A model generated the notes under the pieces. The model made no database searches and had not been told where the DNA came from. It worked only from the letters and a program-made list of their open reading frames with translations. Below are positions 1 through 8,657 of a stretch of 64,000 bases of DNA, in pieces (the stretch's first letter is position 1; each line of letters opens with the position of its first letter). Position numbers and translations under genes: made by a program. This DNA comes from Pseudarthrobacter chlorophenolicus A6 (GTDB taxonomy: Bacteria; Actinomycetota; Actinomycetes; Actinomycetales; Micrococcaceae), in NCBI RefSeq assembly GCF_000022025.1, contig NC_011886.1, positions 4,201,953-4,265,952 of the forward strand, in the 5' to 3' direction.

Positions 1-1
1 A

Positions 2-1183
2 TCGGGCGGAGGCGGCGGGACCGCGCAGGACCTGACCGATACCCTTAACTCGATGACGCCGGACGAGCGCCGGGACTACCTGCAGAGCGACGAGTTCAGG
101 CAGTGGGCCCTGGCCAACCCGGAAGCTGCCAAGGCCGCAATGGATGCCGCTGCGGACTCCGGCCTGATCGACAAGAACTCCCCCGAGTACGCCGACTTCC
201 TCAGCGACTACTGGAACAACCAGGCCATGCTGGAGATGGGCATCGATCCGGCCACCTGGGACACGGCCAACGGCACCGAAGCCAACTGGGAAACCATCCG
301 CAGCGTCTACGACTTCTACGGCCAGGCCTACCTCGCCAACCCGGACCTGCAGTGGGCAGGGATGGCCAACATGATCGGACCGTCCTTTGCGGGCGGCTTC
401 CGCGACATGGCCATGATGCGGGACCTCGCGCAGCAGATCGCCAACAATCCGGCTTCCAACATACCGCTGCCCATCCTGGACCAGATCGAACAGCTGGCCG
501 GCATGACTGACCAGGAGATCCGGTTCTACGAAACCAGCATGCTGGACATGAACAAGGAAATCTTCCTGGACCAGGCCCGCCAGCACCAGGCGTACCTCAA
601 CGGCGGCCTGGACGAGATCAACCGGCTCCATGAGTCCGGTGCCATCGATGCCGGAACGGCGGAGGCGTGGGCCAACATCGATTCCGGCGACCCGGACCGC
701 GTCCAGGAAGGCAACACCGCCCTCCTGTACCGCGAGCAGAACGAAATCATCGCCGACGATTACGACAACATGCGCAGCCACCCCGGCGGTGAAGCCGTGA
801 CCTACATGGTGACCCTGGCCGGCGAGCCCTCCATTCCCGGAGCCAGGAGCTACGCCGAAGTGTTCCCCTACACCTTCAGCGTGGAGAGCCCCGGCCCGCA
901 GAACGTCCCGTTCACCAACTGGGACAACCCCACACAGTTCCGCACCGACTTCACCACCGGCTTCCCGGACGGCAACATTGCCAACGCGGACCAGCGCTGG
1001 GAACTCATCCGCCAGGACACCCTGCCCGCCTACCAGGACCTACTGGCCTCGGACCCGGACCGGGCAGCCCAGATCATCGGCTCCGACTTCGACACCCGGG
1101 TGGACCAGTACCAGCCCACCAACAACATCCCCCAGATCATGGACCGCTTCCTGGACGGCTTCGACGCGGAGGTCCACCAGTGA
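2..1183 (+). CDS. hypothetical protein, 5'-truncated by window edge
   Basis: The reading frame is open to the first base of the window, so the gene starts upstream; an internal ATG at 53 is not necessarily the start. The visible part is about 393 residues, hydrophilic and acidic, with no membrane segment or signal peptide visible. It opens with a Gly-rich stretch followed by an aspartate/glutamate-rich alpha-helical region; a central segment (YDFYGQAYLANPDLQWAG, near residues 85-102 of the ATG-53 frame) is followed by a Met-rich helix. I do not recognise a named domain. The stop codon overlaps the GTG of the next lipoprotein gene by 4 bp, so the two are translationally coupled and probably act together, perhaps as an envelope-associated pair. 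The long soluble architecture would fit a secretion-substrate or toxin-like protein, but nothing here proves it. Confidence 0.75.
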   Translation, partial: SGGGGGTAQDLTDTLNSMTPDERRDYLQSDEFRQWALANPEAAKAAMDAAADSGLIDKNSPEYADFLSDYWNNQAMLEMGIDPATWDTANGTEANWETIRSVYDFYGQAYLANPDLQWAGMANMIGPSFAGGFRDMAMMRDLAQQIANNPASNIPLPILDQIEQLAGMTDQEIRFYETSMLDMNKEIFLDQARQHQAYLNGGLDEINRLHESGAIDAGTAEAWANIDSGDPDRVQEGNTALLYREQNEIIADDYDNMRSHPGGEAVTYMVTLAGEPSIPGARSYAEVFPYTFSVESPGPQNVPFTNWDNPTQFRTDFTTGFPDGNIANADQRWELIRQDTLPAYQDLLASDPDRAAQIIGSDFDTRVDQYQPTNNIPQIMDRFLDGFDAEVHQ

Positions 1184-1857
1184 CGACCACCCGGAAAGCC
1201 GCAGCCGGGACGCAAAGGCGCGCAGCCGGCGTCGTACTCCTCCTGCCGGCCCTGGCCGCCGGCCTGGCGCTGGGCGGTTGCCAGCTGTCCGCCCCCGATT
1301 CCGCCACCCCGTCCTCCGCCACATCACCTTCTGCAGGGAGCACCGTGAAAACCTCCGAATTTTCCACCCTTGATGCCGCCGGCGTGGAGACCATCCGCAG
1401 CACCGGTGCCGCACGGCTGGACATGAGCTCCGGCACGCTGGTCAAGGAATCCGTCCAGGTCACGCAGGACAGCTACGGACCCGAGATCAACACCCGCGGG
1501 GCCGGAAAGATCAACCTGACCATCGTGGCGCCCAGCGGCGAAATCACCGGCGAAACGGACCGCATCCGGTTCAACACCACGGACAAGCGCCCGGACTTCA
1601 GCGAAGTCACCTACTTCCTCACCGCGTCATCCGCCGAGGAGTATTTCGCCCTGATCCGTGAGGGAGTGCAGCGGTACGGAATCGATGAGGCCTCCGCCGA
1701 GCGGTGGATCAGCAGCACCGAAAGCGACCCGGAGGGGAAGAGCGATTTCTCCATCACCTCCGGGACGGCCACCGGCCTGGACGTGAACTACGACCTGAGG
1801 TACGACGGCGGCAAGGACACCCAGGTGATCATCGTCCACGTCCGCCCGGCGGCCTAG
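1180..1857 (+). CDS. putative lipoprotein of unknown function
   Basis: A 225-residue protein starting at GTG 1180, overlapping the preceding stop by 4 bp. The N-terminus has basic residues (RR at 13-14), a hydrophobic core and a lipobox LALGGC with the acylated cysteine at position 34, so the protein should be exported and lipid-anchored to the outer face of the cytoplasmic membrane. A Ser/Thr/Pro/Ala-rich linker follows, then a beta-rich domain with alternating polar and hydrophobic residues. It resembles in general layout the LppX/LprG-like or DUF-type lipoproteins of Actinobacteria, but I cannot assign a family. It is probably the membrane-anchored partner of the upstream protein because of the coupled translation. 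Confidence 0.8.
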   Translation: MTTTRKAAAGTQRRAAGVVLLLPALAAGLALGGCQLSAPDSATPSSATSPSAGSTVKTSEFSTLDAAGVETIRSTGAARLDMSSGTLVKESVQVTQDSYGPEINTRGAGKINLTIVAPSGEITGETDRIRFNTTDKRPDFSEVTYFLTASSAEEYFALIREGVQRYGIDEASAERWISSTESDPEGKSDFSITSGTATGLDVNYDLRYDGGKDTQVIIVHVRPAA

Positions 1858-1872
1858 GCCAACGGGCGGCCG

Positions 1873-2328
1873 CTACACCGGCGGCCCGGCGTTCGATTTA
1901 AGGTTCTTCATCACCAGTGTGGAGGTCAGCCGCTCCACGCCCGGCAGGGACGTCAGCTCTGCGTCGTAAAAGCGCTGGTACGCGGGCAGGTCCTCCGCGA
2001 TCACCTTCAACAGGTAGTCCGGGGAACCGAAAAGCCGCTGCGCCTCCACGATATTCGGGTTGTCCGCCACCCGGTTCTCGAAGATCTCCATGGTGGGCCG
2101 GTCCACCTGCCGCAGCGTGACGAAGACAATCGCCTCAAATCCCAGGCCCACGGCCCCGGGATCGATGTCCGCCTTGTAGCCCCGGATCACCCCTGACTGC
2201 TCCAGGTCGCGCAGCCGGCGGTGGCACGGTGCCACCGTCAGCCCCACCTTGGCGGCAAGCGCCGTGGCGGTCATCCGCCCGTCCTCTTTGAGGTGGCGCA
2301 AGATATTCCTGTCAATAGCGTCTATCAC
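1873..2328 (-). CDS. Lrp/AsnC-family transcriptional regulator
   Basis: A 151-residue protein of the usual length for the feast/famine family. An N-terminal helix-turn-helix (around residues 4-50, including LAAKVGLTVAPCHRRLRDLEQ) is followed by the RAM ligand-binding domain (from about residue 65, ending in SLPGVERLTSTLVMKNLK). It is divergent from the LysE-type exporter at 2435, with about 106 bp between the starts, the classic arrangement in which an Lrp protein senses an amino acid and switches on its exporter. The effector is unknown; lysine/arginine or branched-chain amino acids would be usual. The start at ATG 2328 keeps a full HTH. Confidence 0.9.
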   Translation of the reverse strand: MIDAIDRNILRHLKEDGRMTATALAAKVGLTVAPCHRRLRDLEQSGVIRGYKADIDPGAVGLGFEAIVFVTLRQVDRPTMEIFENRVADNPNIVEAQRLFGSPDYLLKVIAEDLPAYQRFYDAELTSLPGVERLTSTLVMKNLKSNAGPPV

Positions 2329-2434
2329 GCAAAAATCCTACTGCCTGGCTAGCGTGCCGGGCGAAAACCGGACAGCACTTCCGGGCGTAAAGTTCCTACA
2401 GTTACTCCTGAAAGATCCGCTGACAGGAGAAACC

Positions 2435-3082
2435 ATGAATCCGGAGCTGTTCCTGGCCTTTGTGCTGGTGGCCGCGGCCCTCGCCTGCACCCCCGGCGTG
2501 GACTGGGCCTACTCCATCACGGCAGGACTAGGACAGCGCAGTTTCGTGCCCGCAGTTGCCGGACTGTGCGGCGGGTATGTCCTGCACACCGCCCTGCTGG
2601 TGGCCGGGCTCGCCGCGGTACTGACCGGAATGCCCGGCGTGCTGGGCTGGCTGACGCTGGCGGGCGCCGGCTACCTGATGTGGTTGGGGATCAGCACGCT
2701 CCGCTCGTGGCGCGGGGCGTCCTTCAGTGCGGCAGGCGCCACCGGAAGTTCCGGTGCGACGCGGCTGCGTACCTTCCTGCAGGGCATGGGAACCAGCGGC
2801 ATCAACCCGAAGGGCCTGCTGTTCTACATAGCCCTGATCCCGCAATTCGTCAGCGCGGACGCCTCACTGCCGGTGCCGGTCCAGTCCGGGCTGCTGGGCA
2901 TGACCTTCGTGGCGCTGGCCGGGCTGGTCTACACGGCCGTGGCGCTGCTGTCCCGCACACTGCTGCAAAGCAGGCCCGGGGCGGCGCGGGCGGTGACCCT
3001 GGCCAGCGGGATCATCATGGTCCTGCTGGGGACAGTGCTGCTCGGCGAACAGCTGGTTCCCCTGGTGGCGGGCCGCGCCTAG
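2435..3082 (+). CDS. LysE/RhtB-family amino acid exporter
   Basis: A 215-residue integral membrane protein that should export an amino acid by proton antiport. The start chosen is ATG 2435, preceded by ACAGGAGA at good spacing; an upstream in-frame start at 2249 would add about 60 unrelated residues overlapping the divergent regulator. The N-terminal segment (ELFLAFVLVAAALACTPGVD) carries the conserved PG after the first helix, and about six hydrophobic segments follow. It is paired with the divergent Lrp regulator. The 3' end overlaps the convergent TPR gene by 4 bp, the two stop codons sharing CTAG. Substrate not determinable from sequence alone. Confidence 0.9.
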   Translation: MNPELFLAFVLVAAALACTPGVDWAYSITAGLGQRSFVPAVAGLCGGYVLHTALLVAGLAAVLTGMPGVLGWLTLAGAGYLMWLGISTLRSWRGASFSAAGATGSSGATRLRTFLQGMGTSGINPKGLLFYIALIPQFVSADASLPVPVQSGLLGMTFVALAGLVYTAVALLSRTLLQSRPGAARAVTLASGIIMVLLGTVLLGEQLVPLVAGRA

Positions 3083-4053
3083 TCCTCGCTGAGGTTCTTC
3101 CAGTCCTGTTCCCAGATGCGGCGCATCTCCTCGTCCTTGCGGATGGGAACCGGTGCGGCGATTTCCCGCTGCGGCACCGGATCCTCGTGCCGCCTGCCCC
3201 AGTCACGCGGATTGAGCGAGCGCCGGCTGGAGTCCAGCAGGAGCAGCGCCTTGTCCGTCAGGGCATCGTTCCGGAGCACGAGGTGGGTCTTGCGGCGCCG
3301 CAGCACTTCGGTGATGGCCTGCTGCGCGGCGTCGAGCCGGCCTTCCCGGCGCAGGGCGCGGGCGCGGACCAGCAGCAGCGCGGCGGACAGGTCGTCGGCG
3401 TTCAGGAGACCCTCGGTCCAGTCGATCACGGTGCGGCTCCGGCCCAGGCTGAGCGCCAGGGAGCACCTGGCCAGGGCCATGGGGAGCGACGGCGGCAGCC
3501 CGGTGAGGGCGTCCAGCGCCGCCTCGGTGCGGCCGGTCTCGCGCAGCGCGTGGGCCAGGGCCAGGAACACCGATTCCTCGCTGAACAGGACGGGAACCTC
3601 CACCCGTTCCGCCAGTTCGATCCGGGTGACGATGCGCCGCAGGTAGGTGGAGGAGTAGCGGTTCGCGTCGTCGTCGTTCCGGGTGGTGAGCCCCCGCTGC
3701 AGCAGCTCCGAGGCGCGGAGGTATCCGCCGTGCTGATAGACCAGCAGCCCGGACATCAGGTAGCACAGGCCGGCCCAACCCGGGTAAGTGCGGGCCAGGG
3801 CGATGAGCCGCTCGGGTTCCCGGCTGGAGAAGACGGCGTCATGCACCTCCTTGGCCGGCCTGGGCATCCGCCGGAGCCGCGGCACCTCGCCGTTGACCGC
3901 GAGCAGCGACGGGTTGCGGGCTCCCAGCACTCCGGTCAGCAGGCCGCCCACTCCCCCGGCAAGGTCGTGGACCGGCGTGCGCAGGTGCGCCTGGCCGAAC
4001 GGCGTCAGGTCACGGCTGTCCCAGTAGATCGGTGCGCTGTCCCCGGCAGTCAT
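3079..4053 (-). CDS. TPR-like repeat protein, hypothetical
   Basis: A 324-residue cytoplasmic protein without signal peptide or membrane helices. It is mostly alpha-helical with Ala/Leu-rich pairs of helices (for example the ARALRREGRLDAAQQAITEV segment near residue 230) typical of tetratricopeptide repeats, flanked by an Arg-rich C-terminus (RRSLNPRDWGRRHEDPVPQR). TPR proteins mediate protein-protein contacts; no catalytic motif is visible. The start is ATG 4053 with GGAAAG just upstream. It converges on the LysE gene with a shared CTAG. No functional partner is evident nearby. Confidence 0.75.
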   Translation of the reverse strand: MTAGDSAPIYWDSRDLTPFGQAHLRTPVHDLAGGVGGLLTGVLGARNPSLLAVNGEVPRLRRMPRPAKEVHDAVFSSREPERLIALARTYPGWAGLCYLMSGLLVYQHGGYLRASELLQRGLTTRNDDDANRYSSTYLRRIVTRIELAERVEVPVLFSEESVFLALAHALRETGRTEAALDALTGLPPSLPMALARCSLALSLGRSRTVIDWTEGLLNADDLSAALLLVRARALRREGRLDAAQQAITEVLRRRKTHLVLRNDALTDKALLLLDSSRRSLNPRDWGRRHEDPVPQREIAAPVPIRKDEEMRRIWEQDWKNLSED

Positions 4054-4117
4054 CTTTCCATGCTAACGAACGACGGGCCGCTGCCCGCGCGGGCCAGGTC
4101 TTCCGCTGCCGGCCAGG

Positions 4118-4492
4118 TCAGGGACGGGCCATGAACCATTCGGTGAAGGAGGCGGCACGGCCCGAGCCGTCAAAACGGATCACCCACAGGTTGTCGTAGC
4201 TTGGCTGGTCGCCCGCATAGACGGTGACGCCCTGGACGAAGGCCGTGGGCCCGTCGGTTCCGAGCAGGTCCCAGCTGAAGGTCCAGTCCTGCGGCTCGTC
4301 ACGGGCCGCCACCCAGCCGTCCACAATCCCGTCCTGCCCCGTCCACGCATCGGGGTCGTGCGGCCGGGTTTCATAGCGCGCATCCTCGGTGAAAAGCGCA
4401 CGGATGTCGTCCGGCTGGTTGCTGGCCCACGCGGCCTGGTACTTGTCCATCCACGCGTGGACGTGGGCGGCTGCTTCCGAAGGCTCGGTCAT
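4118..4492 (-). CDS. SnoaL-like / NTF2-fold protein
   Basis: A 124-residue protein beginning at ATG 4492. The layout HAWMDKYQAAWASNQPDDIR, LFTEDARYETRPHDP, GQDGIVDGW and the closing beta strands (NLWVIRFDGSGRAASFTEWF) is the nuclear transport factor 2/SnoaL-like cone fold, whose members are small-molecule isomerases, hydrolases or simple ligand binders. No specific catalytic dyad can be named. It sits about 41 bp downstream of the DUF456 gene on the same strand and may be co-transcribed with it. A longer frame open to 5008 is a reading of the DUF456 gene in another frame and is not coding. Confidence 0.8.
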   Translation of the reverse strand: MTEPSEAAAHVHAWMDKYQAAWASNQPDDIRALFTEDARYETRPHDPDAWTGQDGIVDGWVAARDEPQDWTFSWDLLGTDGPTAFVQGVTVYAGDQPSYDNLWVIRFDGSGRAASFTEWFMARP

Positions 4493-4533
4493 CCCCCCGT
4501 TGTACGCGTCCGGGCCGGGCGGCGCAAGGGACC

Positions 4534-5037
4534 CTACCCGTTCACCGCGGCTATCCACACGCCGATGACCCAGGCGCTGGCGGCCAGGCAGGCCAGCCCG
4601 AATTCGGCGAGCATGCCGGTGCCGGTGGCTTTGAGGGCGGCCCAGCTGGACCGGGCCGCGGTGGGCAGGTTGCGCGTGCGGAGGACTTCGCTGAGGAGCA
4701 GGCCTGCGGCGAACCCGACGAACAGGCCGACCACAGGGATGATGAACATCCCCACCACCCCTGCCACCAATCCCACCACGATGCTGCGACTGGGGATGGC
4801 ATGCTCCTTGAGCTTCCGCCCGGTGAGGACGGCGCTGGCGGCCATCCCGACGGCTACGAAGATGATGCCGATGGAGAACACCACCCATCCGGCGGGACCG
4901 GCGCCACCCCAGATGGCCCACGCCAGCAGGCTGGCGCCAATCAGGATGCTGCCGGGGAGGACAGGGATGATGGTCCCCGCCACACCCACCAGGATCGCAA
5001 GGCCGCACAGGATGGTCACCACGGTCTCGGAAGTCAT
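4534..5037 (-). CDS. DUF456-family membrane protein
   Basis: A 167-residue membrane protein with four to five hydrophobic segments and the glycine-rich signatures of DUF456 (GVAGTIIPVLPGSILIGA near residues 18-35 and GMFIIPVVGLFVGFAAGLLL near 95-115). The family is small, widespread and uncharacterised; glycine-zipper-like helices suggest tight packing in the membrane. Start ATG 5037 with GGAAGCC upstream. It is separated from the malic enzyme gene by the strong hairpin at 5083-5136. Confidence 0.85.
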   Translation of the reverse strand: MTSETVVTILCGLAILVGVAGTIIPVLPGSILIGASLLAWAIWGGAGPAGWVVFSIGIIFVAVGMAASAVLTGRKLKEHAIPSRSIVVGLVAGVVGMFIIPVVGLFVGFAAGLLLSEVLRTRNLPTAARSSWAALKATGTGMLAEFGLACLAASAWVIGVWIAAVNG

Positions 5038-5082
5038 GGCTTCCAGTCTAGGGTGGGGCGCCCGCCGGGCCGGACCGCGTTT

Positions 5083-5136
5083 AACGCCCGACGGCGGTGC
5101 CTCCTTTCGGGGAAGGAGGCACCGCCGTCGGGCGTT
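5083..5136. terminator. strong intergenic hairpin, probable terminator of malic enzyme
   Basis: Perfect 24-bp inverted repeat (5083-5106 with 5113-5136) and a 6-nt loop, lying 12 bp after the malic enzyme stop codon and upstream of the DUF456 start. There is no clear T-run on the minus strand, which is common for high-GC actinobacterial terminators. Confidence 0.75.
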
Positions 5137-5148
5137 ACGAGGGGTGGA

Positions 5149-6348
5149 CTACTCCGCTTCCACCGCCGCGGCGACAGCTGCGGTGACCGCGGGGGCAACC
5201 CGGGGATCGAGGGGGCTGGGCACGATGTAGTCGGCGGCCAGGTCCTCGGCGGCGAGCTCGGCGATGGCGTTGGCCGCCGCCAGCTTCATGGCCGGGGTGA
5301 TCCGGCGGGCGCCGGCGTCCAGGGCACCCCGGAAGATGCCGGGGAATGCCAGGACGTTGTTGATCTGGTTGGGGAAGTCGCTGCGGCCGGTGGCCACCAC
5401 GGCGGCGTACTTGGCGGCGACCTCCGGCAGGACCTCGGGGTCCGGGTTGGAGAGGGCGAAGACGATGGCGTCCTGGTTCATCAGGGCAAGGTGTGCCTCG
5501 TCCAGCTTGGAGGAGGAAACCCCGATGAAGACGTCGGCTCCGGCGAGGGCCTCGGCCGGGCCGCCTTCCACCCCGCGGGGGTTGCTGCGGCCGGCGATGT
5601 CCGCCTTCTTGCTGGAGGTGTCTGCGGCGAGGTCGGCGCGGGTGCTGTTGATGACGCCGCGGGAATCCAGCAGGACAACATCCGGGATGCCGGCGGCCAG
5701 GAGGATTTCGGCGACGGCGATGCCCGCGGCACCGGCACCGGAAACCACAACCTTCAGGCTGTCCAGGCTGCGGCCGGTCACCTTGGCGGCGTTGGTCAGG
5801 GCGGCCAGCGCCACCACGGCGGTACCGTGCTGGTCGTCATGCATGACCGGGCAGTCCAGGGCATCGATCAGCTTCTCCTCGAGTTCGAAGCAGCGCGGAG
5901 CGGCAATGTCCTCGAGGTTGACGGCGCCGAAGCTGGGACGCAGGCGGACCAGGGTCTCCACGATTTCGTCGACGTCGCTGGTGTTCAGGACCAGGGGGAT
6001 GGAGTCAAGGTCGCCGAAGCTCTTGAAGAGTGCGGACTTGCCCTCCATCACGGGCAGGGAGGCGCTGGCACCGATGTTGCCCAGGCCCAGGACTGCGGTG
6101 CCGTCGCTGACCACGACCACCAGGCGCTCGGCCCAGGTCAGGGTGCGGGCGAGCTCCGGCTGCTTGTGGATGGCGCGGCTGACCTCGGCCACACCGGGGG
6201 TGTAGGCGATGGACAGGTCGCGTTTGTTGGACAGCGGGACGGTGCTGGCGATGGAGAGCTTTCCGCCCTGGTGGGCTTCGAAGATCTCGGCTTCGGTCAG
6301 TGCTGTGGCTGCGGAATTGTCAGTGGCTGTGGCTGCGTCAATGGACAC
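5149..6348 (-). CDS. NAD(P)-dependent malic enzyme
   Basis: Oxidative decarboxylation of malate to pyruvate with production of NAD(P)H, linking the TCA cycle to pyruvate/acetyl-CoA. The protein is 399 residues from GTG 6348, which follows AGGAGA at ideal spacing; the frame is open further upstream but without a ribosome site. Visible motifs: Tyr49 in SIAYTPGV, Lys104 in MEGKSALF, metal ligands Glu146/Asp147 (NLEDI) and Asp172 (HDDQHG), and a Rossmann GAGAAG at 204-209. This is the short bacterial type lacking the C-terminal phosphotransacetylase domain. A perfect hairpin follows the stop. A DasR-like palindrome lies about 270-285 bp upstream of the start. Confidence 0.95.
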   Translation of the reverse strand: MSIDAATATDNSAATALTEAEIFEAHQGGKLSIASTVPLSNKRDLSIAYTPGVAEVSRAIHKQPELARTLTWAERLVVVVSDGTAVLGLGNIGASASLPVMEGKSALFKSFGDLDSIPLVLNTSDVDEIVETLVRLRPSFGAVNLEDIAAPRCFELEEKLIDALDCPVMHDDQHGTAVVALAALTNAAKVTGRSLDSLKVVVSGAGAAGIAVAEILLAAGIPDVVLLDSRGVINSTRADLAADTSSKKADIAGRSNPRGVEGGPAEALAGADVFIGVSSSKLDEAHLALMNQDAIVFALSNPDPEVLPEVAAKYAAVVATGRSDFPNQINNVLAFPGIFRGALDAGARRITPAMKLAAANAIAELAAEDLAADYIVPSPLDPRVAPAVTAAVAAAVEAE

Positions 6349-6617
6349 GTCGTTGTCTCCTGGTGCTCGCCGTGCACGCACGGCACATGGGGCCGGACCC
6401 GTGCGGGCCGGCAGGGAAAATGGTGCGACAGGAAACCCAAGGGTGGCGGGTCCGTAGGAGCCTCCGGGGATGTTCGCTCCCTGCTGCTCCGCTGGAACCA
6501 TGGTAGGCAAGCGGTTGAGCCCGAAACGGCGTTCTTGACAGCGGAAACGGCTGACAAATCGTTTATTCCGCGCTCATTGTGACGCACGCCACGCCATAAA
6601 GGCGTATTTAATGCTGA

Positions 6618-6633
6618 ATTGGTCTAGACCGGT
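6618..6633. promoter_or_regulatory. DasR-like (dre) operator candidate
   Basis: The sequence ATTGGTCTAGACCGGT contains the perfect palindrome GGTCTAGACC and agrees at 14 of 16 positions with the streptomycete DasR consensus ACTGGTCTAGACCAGT. It lies between the end of the TetR gene and the malic enzyme gene. DasR-type GntR regulators control amino-sugar and central metabolism; regulation of malic enzyme is an inference. Confidence 0.4.
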
Positions 6634-7241
6634 TACGCCGTCTGGTGGAGTGTGAACCGGGCATCCGCCGACGGGGACAGCAGGGCACAGGCCTTTTTAA
6701 GGTCCTCTTCGGCTTCGAAGAGGGACAGGCGGCGGTTCCGGACGGACTGGACCAGACCAGTTACGGACAGCAGCAGGACCCTGGCCGCCACAGCATCGCC
6801 GGCAGCGGCCTCCACGGCCTTCTCACCCAAGGCGTCAATGTCGCGCAGCAGGGCCGTGGTGTCCCGGTCGGGAAGGTAGATTCCCCGGCTCAGGCACTGT
6901 TCCACGGCAGGCTGCATCACCCGCATGTGGAAGATTTCCATCACCACTCCGGGAAGGGCGCGGCCGCGGAACCGGTCGGATTCGCGCCGGGCAGCGGCCT
7001 CCAGCTCTTCGAGCTGGTGGCGGTACAGGGCCAGCACCAGATGCGTGGAGGAGGGAAAGTAGCGGTACACCGTGCCCAGCGGAACGTCTGCCTTCGCGGC
7101 GATCTCGGACAGGTCCACGGAGTCCAGGCCCTTCCGGGCAAACGAAGCAGCGGCCTCGAGCATGCGCGCGTAGCGAAGGCGCTGGCGTGGTGCAGTGGGC
7201 CGGGCGGCCATGGGCGGATGGTCTGAAACAGTCTCGGTCAT
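6633..7241 (-). CDS. TetR-family transcriptional regulator
   Basis: A 202-residue protein from ATG 7241 (a second ATG at 7247 is possible; GGAAA lies just before both). The N-terminal DNA-binding domain is plain: ASFARKGLDSVDLSEIAAKA, then VPLGTVYRYFPSSTHLVLAL. The C-terminal domain is the usual helical ligand-binding/dimerisation unit, with the general look of KstR-like regulators. It lies 138 bp downstream of an MFS transporter gene on the same strand and is a natural candidate to control it. Ligand unknown. Confidence 0.88.
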   Translation of the reverse strand: MTETVSDHPPMAARPTAPRQRLRYARMLEAAASFARKGLDSVDLSEIAAKADVPLGTVYRYFPSSTHLVLALYRHQLEELEAAARRESDRFRGRALPGVVMEIFHMRVMQPAVEQCLSRGIYLPDRDTTALLRDIDALGEKAVEAAAGDAVAARVLLLSVTGLVQSVRNRRLSLFEAEEDLKKACALLSPSADARFTLHQTA

Positions 7242-7317
7242 CAGCATTTTCCGGGGTTGTGTTCTGGGGTTGCCGCTGCCGGAGCTCCCCCATCCATACA
7301 GCCCCGCAGCCGGCTCA

Positions 7318-7344
7318 ACTATACGGCACCAGCCTGCGCTGCAA
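7318..7344 (-). promoter_or_regulatory. possible promoter for the TetR gene
   Basis: On the minus strand TTGCAG (7339-7344) and TATAGT (7318-7323) are separated by 15 bp, a slightly short spacer, about 77 bp upstream of ATG 7241. The -10 box is good; the spacing lowers confidence. Confidence 0.3.
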
Positions 7345-7379
7345 CTCGTCAGTGGCCTTACCAACGGCCCCCGGAAGGG

Positions 7380-8657
7380 TCAGTCCACGCCCTTGATCTT
7401 GACGACGAAAACAGCGCCCAGCAGCCCGATAACGGCCGCCGTGGTGAAGAGGGTGCCATACCCTCCGAAGAATTTCAGGGCAAGGAACGCAAGCAGGGGG
7501 GCGATCACCTGTGGCAGGGAGCTGGCGATATTGATGACGCCCAGGTCCTTGCCGCGGTCCGCGGCCTTCGGAAGCACCTGGGTCAGCAGCGCAAAGTCCA
7601 CTGCAAGGTAGGCCCCGAAGCCGATGCCCAGCACGGCGGCGCCGGCAAGGGCACCCGGCCAGACCGGAAAGAAGGCCATGATCAGGGCCGCCATGGCGAT
7701 CGTGGCCGAGGAGCCGATGACAAACGGTTTCCGCTTGCCAACCCTGTCACTCCACGGCCCGGCGATCACAGCCGTGATCATCACCATCACCGCATAGATT
7801 CCGGTGAGCACAAGCACGCCGAAGGCCGGGTCACCGTGCTTGATGATGTCGCGGAGGAAGAAGAGCAGGTAGACGATGGTGAGCTGATTGCCTACGTTGA
7901 CCAGCAGCCGGGTCAGCCAGGCCCAGCCGAAGTCCGGATACCGCACAGGGCTGATGTAGAAACCCTTGGCAAAGGACCGCAGATTGAAAGTGCCCAGTTC
8001 CGATTTGGGCAGGGCGGGGTCATTGCAGTGGAACAGGTAGGGCAGCACGGAGACCAGCAGGGCCCCGGCGCACAGCCAGTAGCCCACCATGAAGTTACCG
8101 GAAACCACAGCGCCGAAGACGGCGCCCGTAAGGACGCCCAGGGTCTGGCCCATGGCCGCCAGCCCGCCCACGCCGCCACGCTGCGGCACCGGAACCCGGT
8201 CCGGGACGGCGGCGAAAATGGCCGCGTAGGCCGCGTTGGCACCCAGCTGCACCAGGCACCAGAACAACACCATTAGCGCCACCGACGCCGAGACGGACAT
8301 GGCCAGCAGGGCTGCCGCGGCCAGCACCGCTCCCAGCAGGACCCAGGGGGACCGGCGCCCAAAGCGCGACGTGGTGCGGTCAGACAGGGCGCCGAACAGC
8401 GGGTTGGCCACGAGTGAGACTGCGGCGCCGCAGGCCGTAACCAGGGACAGGATGGCTTCCTTGCTGGGCGAATCAATGCTGATGGCCTGCTGGCCGATAA
8501 AGACGTTGATGGGCCCGAAGAAGGCGGCATTGATGCCAACATTGACCAGCACCAGACCGGTGACCCAGCGCGCGGTGACCTTCTGCGTCGGCTCCGCGAG
8601 CGCCGCCGTCGTGGTCCGCGGAACGACCGGCGGGACCGGTGTGTTGGACATGCTCAT
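7380..8657 (-). CDS. MFS transporter, sugar (GPH/SLC45-like) type
   Basis: A 425-residue protein with 12 predicted membrane segments. After the second segment the loop LFGALSDRTTSRFGRRSPWV (about residues 87-106) matches the conserved loop of glycoside-pentoside-hexuronide and SLC45-like carriers, and a weaker copy (GPWSDRVGKRKPFV) occurs in the second half. A cation-coupled sugar or glycoside carrier is therefore likelier than a drug pump. Start ATG 8657 follows GGGGGGAA. It precedes the TetR gene on the same strand and is divergent from rraA. Substrate unknown. Confidence 0.85.
   Translation of the reverse strand: MSMSNTPVPPVVPRTTTAALAEPTQKVTARWVTGLVLVNVGINAAFFGPINVFIGQQAISIDSPSKEAILSLVTACGAAVSLVANPLFGALSDRTTSRFGRRSPWVLLGAVLAAAALLAMSVSASVALMVLFWCLVQLGANAAYAAIFAAVPDRVPVPQRGGVGGLAAMGQTLGVLTGAVFGAVVSGNFMVGYWLCAGALLVSVLPYLFHCNDPALPKSELGTFNLRSFAKGFYISPVRYPDFGWAWLTRLLVNVGNQLTIVYLLFFLRDIIKHGDPAFGVLVLTGIYAVMVMITAVIAGPWSDRVGKRKPFVIGSSATIAMAALIMAFFPVWPGALAGAAVLGIGFGAYLAVDFALLTQVLPKAADRGKDLGVINIASSLPQVIAPLLAFLALKFFGGYGTLFTTAAVIGLLGAVFVVKIKGVD

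Noticed and set aside
5083-5136. Hairpin as a riboswitch or small RNA
   Set aside because: A simple perfect 24-bp stem with a short loop directly after a stop codon is a terminator; no conserved riboswitch core.
4801-6582. Plus-strand open frame of 593 codons opposite malic enzyme
   Set aside because: Antisense to a gene with complete malic enzyme motifs; composition biased, no start signal.
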